Shown: in pieces, positions 52,147 through 61,282 of the stretch
How the letters are laid out: each line of letters begins with the position of its first letter
How positions within the stretch are numbered: the first letter of the stretch is position 1
Assembly: GCA_902802045.1 (NCBI GenBank)
Contig: CADCKQ010000002.1
Location: forward strand, 310,001-374,000
Direction of reading: 5' to 3'
Source: Oscillospiraceae bacterium
GTDB lineage: Bacteria > Bacillota > Clostridia > Oscillospirales > Oscillospiraceae
DNA length: 64,000 nt
Made by a program: the position numbers and the translations under genes
Notes under the pieces: generated by a model
What the model saw: only the letters and a program-made list of their open reading frames with translations
Told to the model about the DNA's origin: nothing
The model's database searches: none

Positions 52147-52650
52147 ATGATAAATAATGACAAAGCATTTTCCAAAGACCTGTACATTATCGATCAGGAC
52201 TGTTTCCATGAGATCACATACAGAACAATGCCCGCAGACATTAACGGCTGCGGCTGGATCAGCGCATACAATCTCAGGCATTACCTCGGCCAGAATGTAA
52301 ATTACGACGACGTACGCCTTGAAATGGATGAGATGCACTATCTTAAGGTTCCCGGACCGACCCTTATGGTAGTCATGAGAGCTTATCTGAAAAAATATTT
52401 CCCTCAGGTAAGAGAGACTGTCGGCAGAGAAGATGCGCTTGCAGCAGCCGAAAAAAGTCTGGCGGGTATCTTCAGATACAGGGAGAAGCTGGAGCCTCAT
52501 TTTGTCTCCTATATCCGCGCGGAAAACGGAAAGTTCCGTTTTTTCAACATGGCAGACGGGCTTGAGGACTGCGAGATGCCGATGTCGAAGTTCGGAAAAG
52601 AGCATCTAAGAGGCGGGACCGTTATAGTCTTTACCGTGGATCCGGAATAA
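52147..52650 (+). CDS. Papain-fold (C39-like) protein of unknown function
   Basis: 167 residues. NGCGWISAYNLRHYLG (Cys35) and EPHFVSYIRAENGKFRFFNMADG (His118, with Asn134/Asp137 following) match the Cys-His pattern of C39-like cysteine peptidases. There is no signal peptide, ABC transporter or double-glycine substrate nearby. The ATG has no Shine-Dalgarno and lies six bases after a -10 box. It stands alone, divergent from the macro-domain gene. The peptidase assignment is an inference from motif spacing. Confidence 0.6.
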   Translation: MINNDKAFSKDLYIIDQDCFHEITYRTMPADINGCGWISAYNLRHYLGQNVNYDDVRLEMDEMHYLKVPGPTLMVVMRAYLKKYFPQVRETVGREDALAAAEKSLAGIFRYREKLEPHFVSYIRAENGKFRFFNMADGLEDCEMPMSKFGKEHLRGGTVIVFTVDPE

Positions 52651-52667
52651 AGCATAAATTGTTTATA

Positions 52668-52695
52668 AAAAGACATCCTTTACGGGATGTCTTTT
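52668..52695. terminator. Bidirectional terminator overlapping the ribF stop
   Basis: AAAAGACATCC / GGATGTCTTTT, 11-bp perfect stem and 6-base loop. On the minus strand its 5' arm is the last codons of ribF, and the stop codon lies in the loop. It also ends the plus-strand C39-like gene. Confidence 0.9.
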
Positions 52696-53588
52696 CTTTT
52701 GAAATATCCTTCTGCTGCAGCAGAGTCTTTTTTTATCTGTTCGGAAAGTGCAGTATAGTCCGGATACTTCACTTCTTCCCTGAGGAATTTGTAGAAGTCG
52801 ATCCTGACCTGTCTCCCGTAAAGATTGCCGTTGTAATTAATGAGATGGCTCTCAACGCTCACCTTGTTTTCGTCACTCACGGTCGGCCTTACCCCGATAT
52901 TGGTAACTGCTACATGTTCAGTGCCGTCTTCAAGATATACCTTAGTCGCGTATACACCGTGTCTCGGAATTATAACTCCTTCCGGAAAATACATGTTTAT
53001 CGTCGGAGCTCCCATCCTTGTTCCCAGATGATATCCGGAGTGCACGGTATCTGCAAGAGTATGAGGATGGCCCAGAAATCTAGCTGCCTCTTCCATATCG
53101 CCATCAGATATAAGCTTTCTTATATATGTCGAGCTTACGGTAACCCCGTCAAGCTTTACGGCAGGGATAATATCACAGCCGATATTGTTTGATTCGCACC
53201 AGGACTTCAAAAGCTCCGGCTTCCCCTCTCCGCGGAATCCGAATGTAAAGTCATAACCGCACACGATATGGCAGACATCGAACTGCAATAAAAGTTCATC
53301 AAGAAACTCTCTCCATGGCATCATCATGATGCGTCTGCTGAAATGAATAAATACGACATTATCTATGCCGAAGTTTCTCCGGATTATCGCCTCTCTGCTC
53401 AAAGGGCTGTTGATAAGCTGCACTTCACTGCCGAATACGAGATTATCCGGATGAACATCAAATGTCAGAACCGACGGTACGACTCCAAGCTCGCATGCGC
53501 GTTCCTTAGTTCTGTTAAGAAGAGCAGCATGCCCTATATGTACTCCGTCGAAGAAACCCAGAGCCATTACCCTTTTGTTCTTTTCCAT
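52680..53588 (-). CDS. ribF: Bifunctional riboflavin kinase / FAD synthetase
   Basis: 302 residues. The N-terminal nucleotidyltransferase domain (about 1-180) has FFDGVHIGHAALL (HXGH) and makes FAD. The C-terminal kinase domain (about 183-300) has GAPTINMYFPEGVIIPRHGVYATKVYLED and VESHLINYNGNLYGRQVRIDFYKFLR. It is last in the rimP-nusA-infB operon, two bases after truB. No FMN riboswitch is visible nearby. Confidence 0.95.
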   Translation of the reverse strand: MEKNKRVMALGFFDGVHIGHAALLNRTKERACELGVVPSVLTFDVHPDNLVFGSEVQLINSPLSREAIIRRNFGIDNVVFIHFSRRIMMMPWREFLDELLLQFDVCHIVCGYDFTFGFRGEGKPELLKSWCESNNIGCDIIPAVKLDGVTVSSTYIRKLISDGDMEEAARFLGHPHTLADTVHSGYHLGTRMGAPTINMYFPEGVIIPRHGVYATKVYLEDGTEHVAVTNIGVRPTVSDENKVSVESHLINYNGNLYGRQVRIDFYKFLREEVKYPDYTALSEQIKKDSAAAEGYFKRKDIP

Positions 53589-53590
53589 AA

Positions 53591-54460
53591 TCAGACCTCA
53601 AAAAAGCTTTTTATTGTCTTCATTATACCGTCTTCACATTTGCCGAGCGCAAGAAATTCTCCTTGTTGGGAGCATACCCTGTATGTCCCGTCCGGAGCAG
53701 AAAATGATACAGGATTCCCGTTTCTCACTTTTGCCTCTGCTGAAGCAGATACGGTTATTCTTTCATATTCTGAAAATATGGTCTCCGTCGGAAGAAGAAG
53801 AGAGGAAACATCTCCGATTTCAGCTTCTCTGATCACTTCATCAAGCGTATAAGCATTTTCTACGGAGAACATTCCTGCTTCTGTTCTTCTCAACGCGCTC
53901 ATACAGGCTCCGCATCCGAGCATTTCACCTATATCCGAGCACAGAGTCCTTATATAGGTACCTTTTGAACATTTTATATCCAGAACGATATCACCGGATT
54001 CCCTTCCTTTGCGCTCGATGGAATAAACGGTTATCTTTCTCGGTTTTCTTTCTACCTCGATCCCTTTTCTCGCAAGTTCGTAGAGTCTTTTCCCGTTTAC
54101 TCTGACAGCGGAATACATGGGCGGGGTCTGCTCGATCTCACCGACAAAACAGGAGAGCACTCTGTCGAGTTCCTCATCTTTAACATCTGTTTGTCCCTTC
54201 GAGATAACATTTCCGGAAATATCCTGTGTATCGGTGCGAAGGCCCAGTCTCAGCGCGGCTGTGTACCTTTTGTCATGAGATTCCGCAAAGGAGACCGCTC
54301 TGGTGGCTCTTCCGGCAAAAACAGCAAGAAGACCCGTTGCGAGCGGGTCCAGCGTGCCTGAGTGGCCTATTCTTCTTTCTTTCAGCACTCCCTTGAGTTT
54401 CGAAACGACATCATTGCTTGTCCAGAGGGGAGGCTTATCTATCAGCAGTATTCCGTTCAC
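53591..54460 (-). CDS. truB: tRNA pseudouridine(55) synthase
   Basis: 289 residues from GTG 54460, which overlaps the nrnA stop (GTGA). It isomerises U55 in the tRNA T-loop. GHSGTLDPLATGLL holds catalytic Asp38; KRYTAALRLG, YSAVRVNGKRLYELAR and CSKGTYIRTLCSDIGEMLGCGACMSALRRTEAG are the family motifs. A short C-terminal PUA-like domain (about 230-285) follows. Confidence 0.95.
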   Translation of the reverse strand: MNGILLIDKPPLWTSNDVVSKLKGVLKERRIGHSGTLDPLATGLLAVFAGRATRAVSFAESHDKRYTAALRLGLRTDTQDISGNVISKGQTDVKDEELDRVLSCFVGEIEQTPPMYSAVRVNGKRLYELARKGIEVERKPRKITVYSIERKGRESGDIVLDIKCSKGTYIRTLCSDIGEMLGCGACMSALRRTEAGMFSVENAYTLDEVIREAEIGDVSSLLLPTETIFSEYERITVSASAEAKVRNGNPVSFSAPDGTYRVCSQQGEFLALGKCEDGIMKTIKSFFEV

Positions 54461-55404
54461 TGCCAGACTTCCTCAATGGCTTTCAGGATCATCTCTTCAG
54501 CTTCGTCTATTCCGGCTTTCAGGGTTACACCTGCAGCAAGTGCATGGCCTCCGCCGCCGTAAATCGCGCAGGCATCGCTGCAGTTAAACGGCGGAGAAGA
54601 CCTCAGAGATATCTTGACTGTGCCGTCTTCCTTCTCCCTGAGCGTGACGCTGACACGTGACGTTTCGCACTGGCCTGCATAGGACGCAAGATCTTCAAGA
54701 TCGTTTTCAGTAACGCCGGTCTCTTTTATCATTTTATCCGTGATCTTTACTACCGAAATCAAACCGTCTTTTCTGGTCTCCAGGGTCGAATAGATCCTTC
54801 CAACCAGTTTCATCTTCGCCTTTGTCATCTTCATGAAGATGCCCACATTGATTCTTCCGTTGTTGACGCCGAGATCAAGAAGCTCAGCCGCAGACCTTAA
54901 GCAGTCCGCATTTGTATTGGCATAGCGGAAGCATCCGGTATCCGTCGAAACGGCGACATAAAGCATCTCAGCCTCAAAAGGAGTTATTTCACCGCAAAGC
55001 TCTTTTATCAGCTCCATGACGATCTCCCCGCAGGCCGCCTTGCTTCCGTTTACAAGAGCAAGATCCGCGAAAAGGCTGTTCGAAGGATGATGGTCTATGA
55101 TCATGTCCGTGTGTCCGCCGTAGCTTTCGGGCATCTGGTTCAGTGAGGCAACATCCACGGATATGAAATAGTCAGCAGCGTAACTCTCGGGCATGACAAA
55201 GGGATCGAAATATTTACGGTATCTGTCGATGACCTGGTCATTGGGCGCCAGATAAGCGGTCTTTCCAACTCTTCTGAGTGCGCTGCAGAGCGCAGCGCAG
55301 GAGCACACGGTGTCCCCGTCGGGATTCTTGTGCGAGTAAAGAAGGAATCTGTCTTTATTCAAAAGTATTTCCCTGCACAGGGAAATGCCGATCATCCGGG
55401 CCAT
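54457..55404 (-). CDS. nrnA: DHH-family nanoRNase / pAp phosphatase
   Basis: 315 residues. It degrades very short RNAs and dephosphorylates pAp. The DHH core is seen in HKNPDGDTVCSCAAL, YFISVDVAS, DMIIDHHPSN (the DHH motif near residue 102) and VAVSTDTGCFRY. The DHHA1 C-terminus has KISLRSSPPFNCSDACAIYGGGGHALAAG. It begins with a one-base overlap with rbfA (TGATG), in the standard rbfA-nrnA-truB order. Confidence 0.93.
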   Translation of the reverse strand: MARMIGISLCREILLNKDRFLLYSHKNPDGDTVCSCAALCSALRRVGKTAYLAPNDQVIDRYRKYFDPFVMPESYAADYFISVDVASLNQMPESYGGHTDMIIDHHPSNSLFADLALVNGSKAACGEIVMELIKELCGEITPFEAEMLYVAVSTDTGCFRYANTNADCLRSAAELLDLGVNNGRINVGIFMKMTKAKMKLVGRIYSTLETRKDGLISVVKITDKMIKETGVTENDLEDLASYAGQCETSRVSVTLREKEDGTVKISLRSSPPFNCSDACAIYGGGGHALAAGVTLKAGIDEAEEMILKAIEEVWQ

Positions 55405-55781
55405 CAGTCTCCCTTTTCTTCTGTTTCTCCGTCATCTTCACTGATATTCAGTGAATTAATAAGCTCATTTATATGAGCTCCGTATTCTATGCTCCTGTCC
55501 AGCTCGAAAACAAGTTCCGGGGTGTATCTCAGAGCCATTCTCTGTCCGAGCTCATGTCTGAGCCAGCCCCCGGCGGACCTGAGACCTTTCATAAATTCCT
55601 TTTCGCTTTTGAGCCCCAACACGCTGAGCCATACCTTGGCATATCTCAGGTCTCCGGTCGTCTCTACTCTCGTCACGGAAATCATGCCCTGCTGCACTCT
55701 GGGGTCTTTAACTTCCGTTATCAGTTTGGAAAGGGCAAACTGTATGTCATCGTTTGTCCTGGCAAGTTTGTTGGATGCCAT
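55404..55781 (-). CDS. rbfA: Ribosome-binding factor A
   Basis: 125 residues with the KH-like fold: SNKLARTNDDIQFALSKLITEVKDPRVQQGMISVTRVETTGDLRYAKVWLSVLG and LRHELGQRMALRYTPELVFELDRSIEYGAHINELI. It helps mature the 30S subunit. The acidic tail after residue 110 is common in the family. It follows infB by three bases. Confidence 0.95.
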   Translation of the reverse strand: MASNKLARTNDDIQFALSKLITEVKDPRVQQGMISVTRVETTGDLRYAKVWLSVLGLKSEKEFMKGLRSAGGWLRHELGQRMALRYTPELVFELDRSIEYGAHINELINSLNISEDDGETEEKGD

Positions 55782-55784
55782 GAT

Positions 55785-58175
55785 CTACTTAGATATTTCC
55801 TCCATAATGAAGCATTCTATCATATCGCCGACTTTGATATCATTGAATTTCTCTATCTGCATACCGCATTCATAGCCCTGGGCGACTTCCTTAACGTCGT
55901 CTTTAAACCTTCTAAGGGACGCAAGACCGCCTTCATGGATAATGATATTGTCTCTGAGAATTCTAACCTTGGACCCGCGCTGGATCTTTCCTTCAGTCAC
56001 ATAGCAGCCGCAGACCTGGCCGACCTTGGAGACCTTATATGTCTCTCTGACCTCGGCGTATCCTATGACGCTCTCCTTGAATTCGGGAGCAAGCATACCC
56101 TTTATGGCAGCTTCTATTTCATTGATGCAGTCATAGATGACCCTGTACATGCGGATATCGACCTTTGCCCTGTCCGCGCTGTTCCTGGCTGAGGCATCAG
56201 GCCTCACATTGAAGCCTACTATGATAGCTCCGCTCGTCTCTGCGAGCATGACATCGGATTCATTGACCGCACCGACCGCAGAATGAATGACCTTTACCTG
56301 GACTTCATCGTTCGAGAGCTTCTCGAGCGAAGACTTAACTGCTTCAGCAGAGCCCATGACATCCGCCTTGACAATTATGTTCAGGGTCTTCATCTCGCCG
56401 CTTCTTATCTGGCTGAACAGATCCTCGAGGCTTACTTTTCTCGACGATCCGAGCATCTCGTTGTTGAGCTTGGTCTTCCTCTGTTCTGCCAGTTCTCTTG
56501 CCATACGCTCATCTGCAACGGCGTTGAATGTATCACCGGCCTGCGGAACCTCTGACATGCCTGCGATCTCGACAGGCGTGGACGGTCCTGCCTGGTTAGT
56601 CTTTCTGCCCTTGTCATCTGTCATTGTCCTGACTCTGCCCACAGCAGTTCCGGCAATAATTATATCTCCGGTGTGCAGTGTACCGTTCTGTACCAGTACC
56701 GTCATAATGGGTCCGCGACCTTTGTCCAGTCTGGCCTCGATGACAGCTCCCTTGGCAGCCCTGTTCGGGTTTGCTCTGAGTTCCTGCATTTCCGCGACCA
56801 GCACGAGATTGTCAAGCAGATTGTCTATTCCTTCTCCCGTCTTGGCGGATATCGGGCAGATTATTGTATCTCCGCCCCATTCCTCAGCGACAAGATCATA
56901 CTCTGTAAGCTGCTGCTTGATCCTCTCCGGATTCGCGCCCGGTACATCTATTTTATTGACTGCAACGACAAGCGGGATTCCCGCCGCTTTTGCATGGTTT
57001 ATACTTTCTACTGTCTGGGGCATGATACCGTCGTCTGCAGCAACGACCAGAATTGCGATATCCGTAACCATCGCGCCTCTGGCGCGCATAGAAGTAAACG
57101 CTTCATGGCCCGGAGTATCAAGGAATGTTATGCTGTTTCCCTTGACATCAACGGTATAGGCACCGATGGCCTGAGTGATCCCTCCGGCCTCTCCGGCAGC
57201 AACATGCGAATTTCTTATATAGTCGAGCAGAGAGGTCTTGCCGTGGTCGACATGTCCCATGACAACGACGACGGGTGCTCTGGATACGAGATCTTCATCC
57301 TTGTCCTCGCTGACATCGATGAGTTTCTCCTCAACTGTAACGATCACTTCCCTCTCGACCTTGCATCCGAGCTCAGTCGCGACAAATTCGGCAGTATCGA
57401 AATCTATCGTATCGGATACGGAGGCAAATACTCCGTTTTTCATCAGACATTTGATTACTTCCGTGGCCGTCTTCTTCATTCGCGAGGCAAGCTCTCCGAC
57501 GGATATCTCGTCGGGGATCTTAACACTGAGCTGCTGCTTCTTCGCGATCTCGAGCTGAAGCTTCTGGAGTCTGTCGCGCTCTTCCTGGCGCTTCTTTAAT
57601 GATGCAGCCTGGCTGCCCTGCTTCTGTTTCTGTCTGCTGCCTATCTTTTCCTTGCCGCGAGTATAGTTGCCGTTGCCCCTGTTTTTCGATCCGGCAAGAT
57701 CTTCGAATTTCTCATTGTATTTTTCTATATTGACCTTTGCGGAGCCGCGTGTATCGACAACTCTTTTTTCCGCAACTTTGCGCGGGACAAAGGGTTTGTT
57801 TTCCTTCTTCTTTACAGGGTGGGCTTCCTCCTGAGCCTTGGCGCTCTCGCTCTCTTTGGCATTCGGAGCGGGCGCAGCAGTTTTTTCGTCCTGCTGTTTG
57901 TCCTTCTTTCCGGAAGCGGAGCCGCTCTTTGAGGCAGGCTTTTCTTCCTTTGGCTTCTCCTCTTCTTTTTCTGGGACTCTGTATACTTCCTCTATACTCT
58001 CTATCTGATTATGCTGGCTCATATACTCGAATATGACATCGAGCTCATCATCCTCCAGAACCTGCATATGGCTCTTAGGCGCAGTCTTATACTCCGAGAG
58101 TATCCTGCTTATCTCCTTGTTGGGTACTCCGAAGTCCTTTGCCACTTCATTCACTCTGTATTTTATAAGTCCCAT
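55785..58175 (-). CDS. infB: Translation initiation factor IF-2
   Basis: 796 residues. GTPase that places fMet-tRNA on the 30S subunit. The N-terminal half is variable and charged (Lys/Glu/Ala-rich, about 65-200), with an IF2_N domain at about 215-270. G1 GHVDHGKT (307-314), then [16 protein letters not shown] and [11 protein letters not shown], and C-terminal domains II-IV are all present. It is large but within the usual range. Confidence 0.95.
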   Translation of the reverse strand: MGLIKYRVNEVAKDFGVPNKEISRILSEYKTAPKSHMQVLEDDELDVIFEYMSQHNQIESIEEVYRVPEKEEEKPKEEKPASKSGSASGKKDKQQDEKTAAPAPNAKESESAKAQEEAHPVKKKENKPFVPRKVAEKRVVDTRGSAKVNIEKYNEKFEDLAGSKNRGNGNYTRGKEKIGSRQKQKQGSQAASLKKRQEERDRLQKLQLEIAKKQQLSVKIPDEISVGELASRMKKTATEVIKCLMKNGVFASVSDTIDFDTAEFVATELGCKVEREVIVTVEEKLIDVSEDKDEDLVSRAPVVVVMGHVDHGKTSLLDYIRNSHVAAGEAGGITQAIGAYTVDVKGNSITFLDTPGHEAFTSMRARGAMVTDIAILVVAADDGIMPQTVESINHAKAAGIPLVVAVNKIDVPGANPERIKQQLTEYDLVAEEWGGDTIICPISAKTGEGIDNLLDNLVLVAEMQELRANPNRAAKGAVIEARLDKGRGPIMTVLVQNGTLHTGDIIIAGTAVGRVRTMTDDKGRKTNQAGPSTPVEIAGMSEVPQAGDTFNAVADERMARELAEQRKTKLNNEMLGSSRKVSLEDLFSQIRSGEMKTLNIIVKADVMGSAEAVKSSLEKLSNDEVQVKVIHSAVGAVNESDVMLAETSGAIIVGFNVRPDASARNSADRAKVDIRMYRVIYDCINEIEAAIKGMLAPEFKESVIGYAEVRETYKVSKVGQVCGCYVTEGKIQRGSKVRILRDNIIIHEGGLASLRRFKDDVKEVAQGYECGMQIEKFNDIKVGDMIECFIMEEISK

Positions 58176-58189
58176 ATATTATCCTCCTG

Positions 58190-58510
58190 TTATTTGATTC
58201 TGAAGGCCGTACTGTGTTTATTTCTGAAAGCTTCCGCGAAACCTCTGTCTGTGATCGCCATCATTGAACAGCCCGGTGTCCCGAGAAAGGAACTGAGTTC
58301 CTCCTTTGTATATTCAAGCACTGCCGCATCGCAGCTGCCTCTCAGCGAAAACCCTTCTGCCCTTTTTACGGCATTTGAAGACGCGTCCTTCGCGAGAAGA
58401 ATCATTGCTGTTTCCCCTGCCCTTGCTGCAGCGCCTGTATTTGTCTCGCCGATGCTAAGAGCTCCTGCCCTTTTCATAAGGCCGAGAAACCTGATCGCGT
58501 CAGAGTTCAT
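58190..58510 (-). CDS. Ribosomal L7Ae-family protein (YlxQ type)
   Basis: 106 residues from ATG 58510, which has GGAGG nine bases upstream. A longer reading from 58552 would overlap ylxR more extensively, and the family start is MNSDAIRFLGLMKRAG. RNA-binding L7Ae/L30e fold with GALSIGETNTGAAARAG and AMILLAKDASSNAVKRAEGF. It probably binds kink-turn RNA. It sits between ylxR and infB as in Bacillus and Clostridium. Confidence 0.88.
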   Translation of the reverse strand: MNSDAIRFLGLMKRAGALSIGETNTGAAARAGETAMILLAKDASSNAVKRAEGFSLRGSCDAAVLEYTKEELSSFLGTPGCSMMAITDRGFAEAFRNKHSTAFRIK

Positions 58511-58757
58511 CTGCAAGGCCCTCCAGCAGGCCTTCTTCAGGCTTGATGCCAAGGGCCCTGGCAGCTGCTCCGGACTTGATGATCTTCTTCAAGCATTCCC
58601 TGTTCCGGCAGCAGTACGCGCCTCTGCCCTGGAGTCGGCCTGTCCTGTCTATCTCCACTTTCCCGTCGGGAGTTCTGACGATCCTTATAAGGTCGCTCTT
58701 CGGTTTTCTCTCACGACAGGCAAGACATTGCCTCTCGGGCACTTTTTTCTCTTTCAC
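58500..58757 (-). CDS. ylxR: YlxR-family RNA-binding protein (RnpM type)
   Basis: 85 residues. CLACRERKPKSDLIRIVRTPDGKVEIDRTGRLQGRGAYCCRNRECLKK is the DUF448 core with paired cysteines. Recent work links YlxR/RnpM to RNase P. GTG at 58757 follows the nusA stop directly. It overlaps the ylxQ gene by 11 bases. Confidence 0.92.
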   Translation of the reverse strand: MKEKKVPERQCLACRERKPKSDLIRIVRTPDGKVEIDRTGRLQGRGAYCCRNRECLKKIIKSGAAARALGIKPEEGLLEGLADEL

Positions 58758-59810
58758 TTAAGCCTCCGATTCGGGCTTTATATCGATCTTGAATCCTGTA
58801 AGCTTGGCTGCAAGACGGGCGTTCTGGCCTTCCTTGCCTATTGCGAGCGAAAGCTGTGAGTCCGGAACAATAACTCTGCAGCTCTTTCCGTCCTCGAGCA
58901 TAGTTACGCTGAGGACCTCGGAAGGTGCCAGCGATGCAGCGATATAGTCCTCGGGGATATCGCTGTAGTTAATGATATCGATCTTCTCTCCGCGGAGTTC
59001 ATTTACTATATTTGCAACTCTCGCACCCTTGGGGCCGACGCACGAACCTATCGGATCCACATTGGCATCCATGGACCACACGGCGATCTTTGTTCTCGAG
59101 CCTGCTTCTCTGGCTATGGACCTTATCTCGACAGTCCCGTCAGCTATCTCAGGAACTTCAAGCTCGAAAAGCCTCTTTACGAGCCCGGGATGCGTACGGC
59201 TGATAACGACCTGAGGCCCTCTTGGATTATTCTTGACCTCTACGACATAGACCTTGATCCTGTCGCCTTCTCTTAAGGATTCTGACTTCACTCTCTCGTT
59301 AGGCGTCAGGATTGCTTCTGTGAGCTCGCTGTTCGAACTGATGCGGATGGAGACATAACCGTTTCTGGGTTCAACATGACTCACGACGCCTGTCAGGATC
59401 TCATGCTCTTTTGAAGTGAACTCATCATATACTATTCCGCGCTCAGCTTCCCTGATGCCCTGGATTATGACCTGCTTCGCGCTCTGAGCTGCGATTCTTC
59501 CGAATTTCTTGGTTTCGACCGGAACAGCAATAACATCTCCTATCTCCGCTTTTTTGACCGATTTTCTGGCAGCGTCGAGAGTAATCTCTTTATTCGGGTC
59601 TTCGACATTTTCCACCACCGTTTTTAAGATATTCATCTCGATACGTCTTGTAGGTTCGTCGACGATGATCTCGAAATTATCCTCACATTCCGGAAAATCC
59701 CGTCTGAAAGCTGTTTTCATGGCGAGCTGGATCTTCTCATACATGAATTCTCTGGGGATCCCCTTTTCTTTTTCGAGCTGTGCTACCGCATCAAAAAACT
59801 CTGCGTTCAT
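58758..59810 (-). CDS. nusA: Transcription factor NusA
   Basis: 350 residues. N-terminal RNA-polymerase-binding domain (about 1-130), S1 domain (about 135-200: ILTGVVSHVEPRNGYVSIRISSN), then KH1 and KH2 (about 205-345: RTHPGLVKRLFELEVPEIADGTVEIRSIAREAGSRTKIAV, VGPKGARVANIVNELRGEKIDIINY, AIGKEGQNARLAAKLTGFKIDIK). The C-terminal acidic repeats of Enterobacteria are absent, as usual in Bacillota. It promotes pausing and intrinsic termination. Confidence 0.95.
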   Translation of the reverse strand: MNAEFFDAVAQLEKEKGIPREFMYEKIQLAMKTAFRRDFPECEDNFEIIVDEPTRRIEMNILKTVVENVEDPNKEITLDAARKSVKKAEIGDVIAVPVETKKFGRIAAQSAKQVIIQGIREAERGIVYDEFTSKEHEILTGVVSHVEPRNGYVSIRISSNSELTEAILTPNERVKSESLREGDRIKVYVVEVKNNPRGPQVVISRTHPGLVKRLFELEVPEIADGTVEIRSIAREAGSRTKIAVWSMDANVDPIGSCVGPKGARVANIVNELRGEKIDIINYSDIPEDYIAASLAPSEVLSVTMLEDGKSCRVIVPDSQLSLAIGKEGQNARLAAKLTGFKIDIKPESEA

Positions 59811-59826
59811 CTTAAATCTAATCCTT

Positions 59827-60282
59827 TCAGAAGGTTACGTGCAGTCTTACCTGCGCTATATCCTGTTTTTTTATTTTCATTTCTTCATTACCGACCAGAA
59901 GCCTGATATCTCCGTCTTCATACGATAAAAGCTTACCGATCAGCGACTTTTTCCCGTCAGTGCTTTTATAAAGCCTGACCTCCACATCAGAGCCCAGAAA
60001 CTTTTCAAAATCGGACGGCCTCTTAAGCTCTCTCTCGGCACCGGGAGACCCTACTTCAAATACATAGCTCTCTGCGATCGGATCTGCCTCGTCAAGGACC
60101 GGGTCAAGCCTTCTGCTTACTCTTTCGCAGTCATCTATGGTGACACCGCCGTCTTTATCAATGAAGACTCTCAGATAAAAAGTGCCTGCCTCTTTTATAT
60201 ACTCTACATCCCAGAGGCTGCAGCCTTCTTCTTCGACATAAGGTCTGACAAGCTCCGATACTGTCTCGCTTACTTTGCTCAA
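59827..60282 (-). CDS. rimP: Ribosome maturation factor RimP
   Basis: 151 residues. It is needed for 30S maturation. SLWDVEYIKEAGTFYLRVFIDKDGGVTIDDCERVSRRLDPVLDE and SYVFEVGSPGAERELKRPSDFEKFLG are the family signatures. I choose TTG at 60282 because AAGGAG lies six bases before it and it opens the conserved domain; the longer in-frame reading would run through the leader hairpin. First gene of the operon to ribF. See the attenuator at 60300-60329. Confidence 0.9.
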   Translation of the reverse strand: MSKVSETVSELVRPYVEEEGCSLWDVEYIKEAGTFYLRVFIDKDGGVTIDDCERVSRRLDPVLDEADPIAESYVFEVGSPGAERELKRPSDFEKFLGSDVEVRLYKSTDGKKSLIGKLLSYEDGDIRLLVGNEEMKIKKQDIAQVRLHVTF

Positions 60283-60299
60283 AGCTAACTCCTTTTTCC

Positions 60300-60329
60300 C
60301 AAGAAAAAGAGCGGGCTCACACCCACTCT
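60300..60329 (-). terminator. Terminator-like attenuator in the rimP-nusA leader
   Basis: On the minus strand AGAGTGGG pairs with CCCGCTCT (8 bp, one G-U) around a 6-base loop and is followed by TTTTTCTT, only about 10 bases before the rimP Shine-Dalgarno. The promoter is at 60356-60384, so transcription must pass this hairpin to reach rimP and nusA. NusA-dependent termination in rimP leaders is known in Bacillus; the same use here is inferred. Confidence 0.65.
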
Positions 60330-60355
60330 TCATCCAAATACTAACTTACCATGTA

Positions 60356-60384
60356 CTTATAACACAAGAAAGCGCAAAATGCAA
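60356..60384 (-). promoter_or_regulatory. Promoter of the rimP-nusA-infB operon
   Basis: Minus strand TTGCAT, 17-bp spacer, TATAAG. Transcription should start near 60349, giving a leader of about 65 bases before the rimP TTG. Confidence 0.7.
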
Positions 60385-60389
60385 GCCTT

Positions 60390-61208
60390 TTATACATAAA
60401 AATCCTCAACATAATGTGCATAGAACTCCTCGAGGCAAAGGCCGTTTTCCATAATAAACTTTGCAGCTTCTTCTCCAACATATCTGTAGTGCCACGGCTC
60501 GTCCCACCCTGTCAGGAGCATTTTCTTGGTAGGAAATCGCTGGATAAAACCGTATTCCGCGCAGTTCTCATTCAGAAACTTATAAAACTCCGTATTTGCT
60601 TTTGCAACTGCGCTGTCATTTTTGCCTTTCTCGAAAATATCGACAGCAAGTCCGAGCTGGTGCTCGCTTGTACCCGGAAACATAACGGACTTTCTGGCCA
60701 GCTCGACAGCAGTCTCCTGATCGACCTTGACTCCGTTATAGCCGTATTCGTAATACTGCCACCAGAGGCCGTTAAAGCGCTTGTTCTGCCATGCCCAGTT
60801 GACATAGGCGCTGCCTATGACCACTTTATACCCCTCATCGTTGATAAGGGAAATGAAATCTTCGAGATAATCTATGGCATCCACGCTGAAATATGCGTTA
60901 TATTCGGACAGCTTACTTGTTTCGGGCTCATAGCTTGAAGTGAGCATATGGTCAGGATCGTCACGAATAAGGGAATACTGCGTCTCGTTTATATCTATAT
61001 CCGGCCAGTCAAGCTCATCATCAGCGCTGACTGTTTCTTCTGACGCCTCGGGATCCGTAAAGATACTGTTTTCAATCGTCAGATAGCCGCCCTGTACCCC
61101 GCCGAGAATAACTTCGCTTTTGCTCGTCATCCTCGCAGAAACAATAACTGCAAGCAGCACGCAGAGTGCCGCCATTGAAAAAATCCATAAGATCCTTTTA
61201 GTCTTCAT
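60390..61208 (-). CDS. D-alanyl-D-alanine carboxypeptidase (VanY / M15B family)
   Basis: 272 residues. One N-terminal membrane segment or uncleaved signal (about 6-25), an acidic linker (30-100), then the M15 zinc peptidase domain: SEHQLGLAVDIF with His183 and Asp190, and DEPWHYRYVG with Glu237 and His240, the metal and catalytic set. It trims the terminal D-Ala from peptidoglycan stem peptides outside the cell. It is a single gene; no vancomycin-resistance genes (vanH, vanA/B, vanX) are present, so a housekeeping wall-trimming role is more likely. Confidence 0.9.
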   Translation of the reverse strand: MKTKRILWIFSMAALCVLLAVIVSARMTSKSEVILGGVQGGYLTIENSIFTDPEASEETVSADDELDWPDIDINETQYSLIRDDPDHMLTSSYEPETSKLSEYNAYFSVDAIDYLEDFISLINDEGYKVVIGSAYVNWAWQNKRFNGLWWQYYEYGYNGVKVDQETAVELARKSVMFPGTSEHQLGLAVDIFEKGKNDSAVAKANTEFYKFLNENCAEYGFIQRFPTKKMLLTGWDEPWHYRYVGEEAAKFIMENGLCLEEFYAHYVEDFYV

Positions 61209-61282
61209 GATGCCGTATTATAACATCGAATCAATTCAAAAACAATGTAGTATTCGTGAACAATACTCCGCTCTTATTCTCC

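Noticed and set aside
56287-57159. 290-residue open frame opposite infB
   Set aside because: Covered by the G domain of IF-2 on the other strand; Ser/Thr/Pro-rich mirror with no motif.
60390-61208. Vancomycin resistance (VanY) reading of the carboxypeptidase
   Set aside because: The M15 domain is clear, but there is no vanH, ligase, vanX or vanR/S around it, so a resistance role is not supported.
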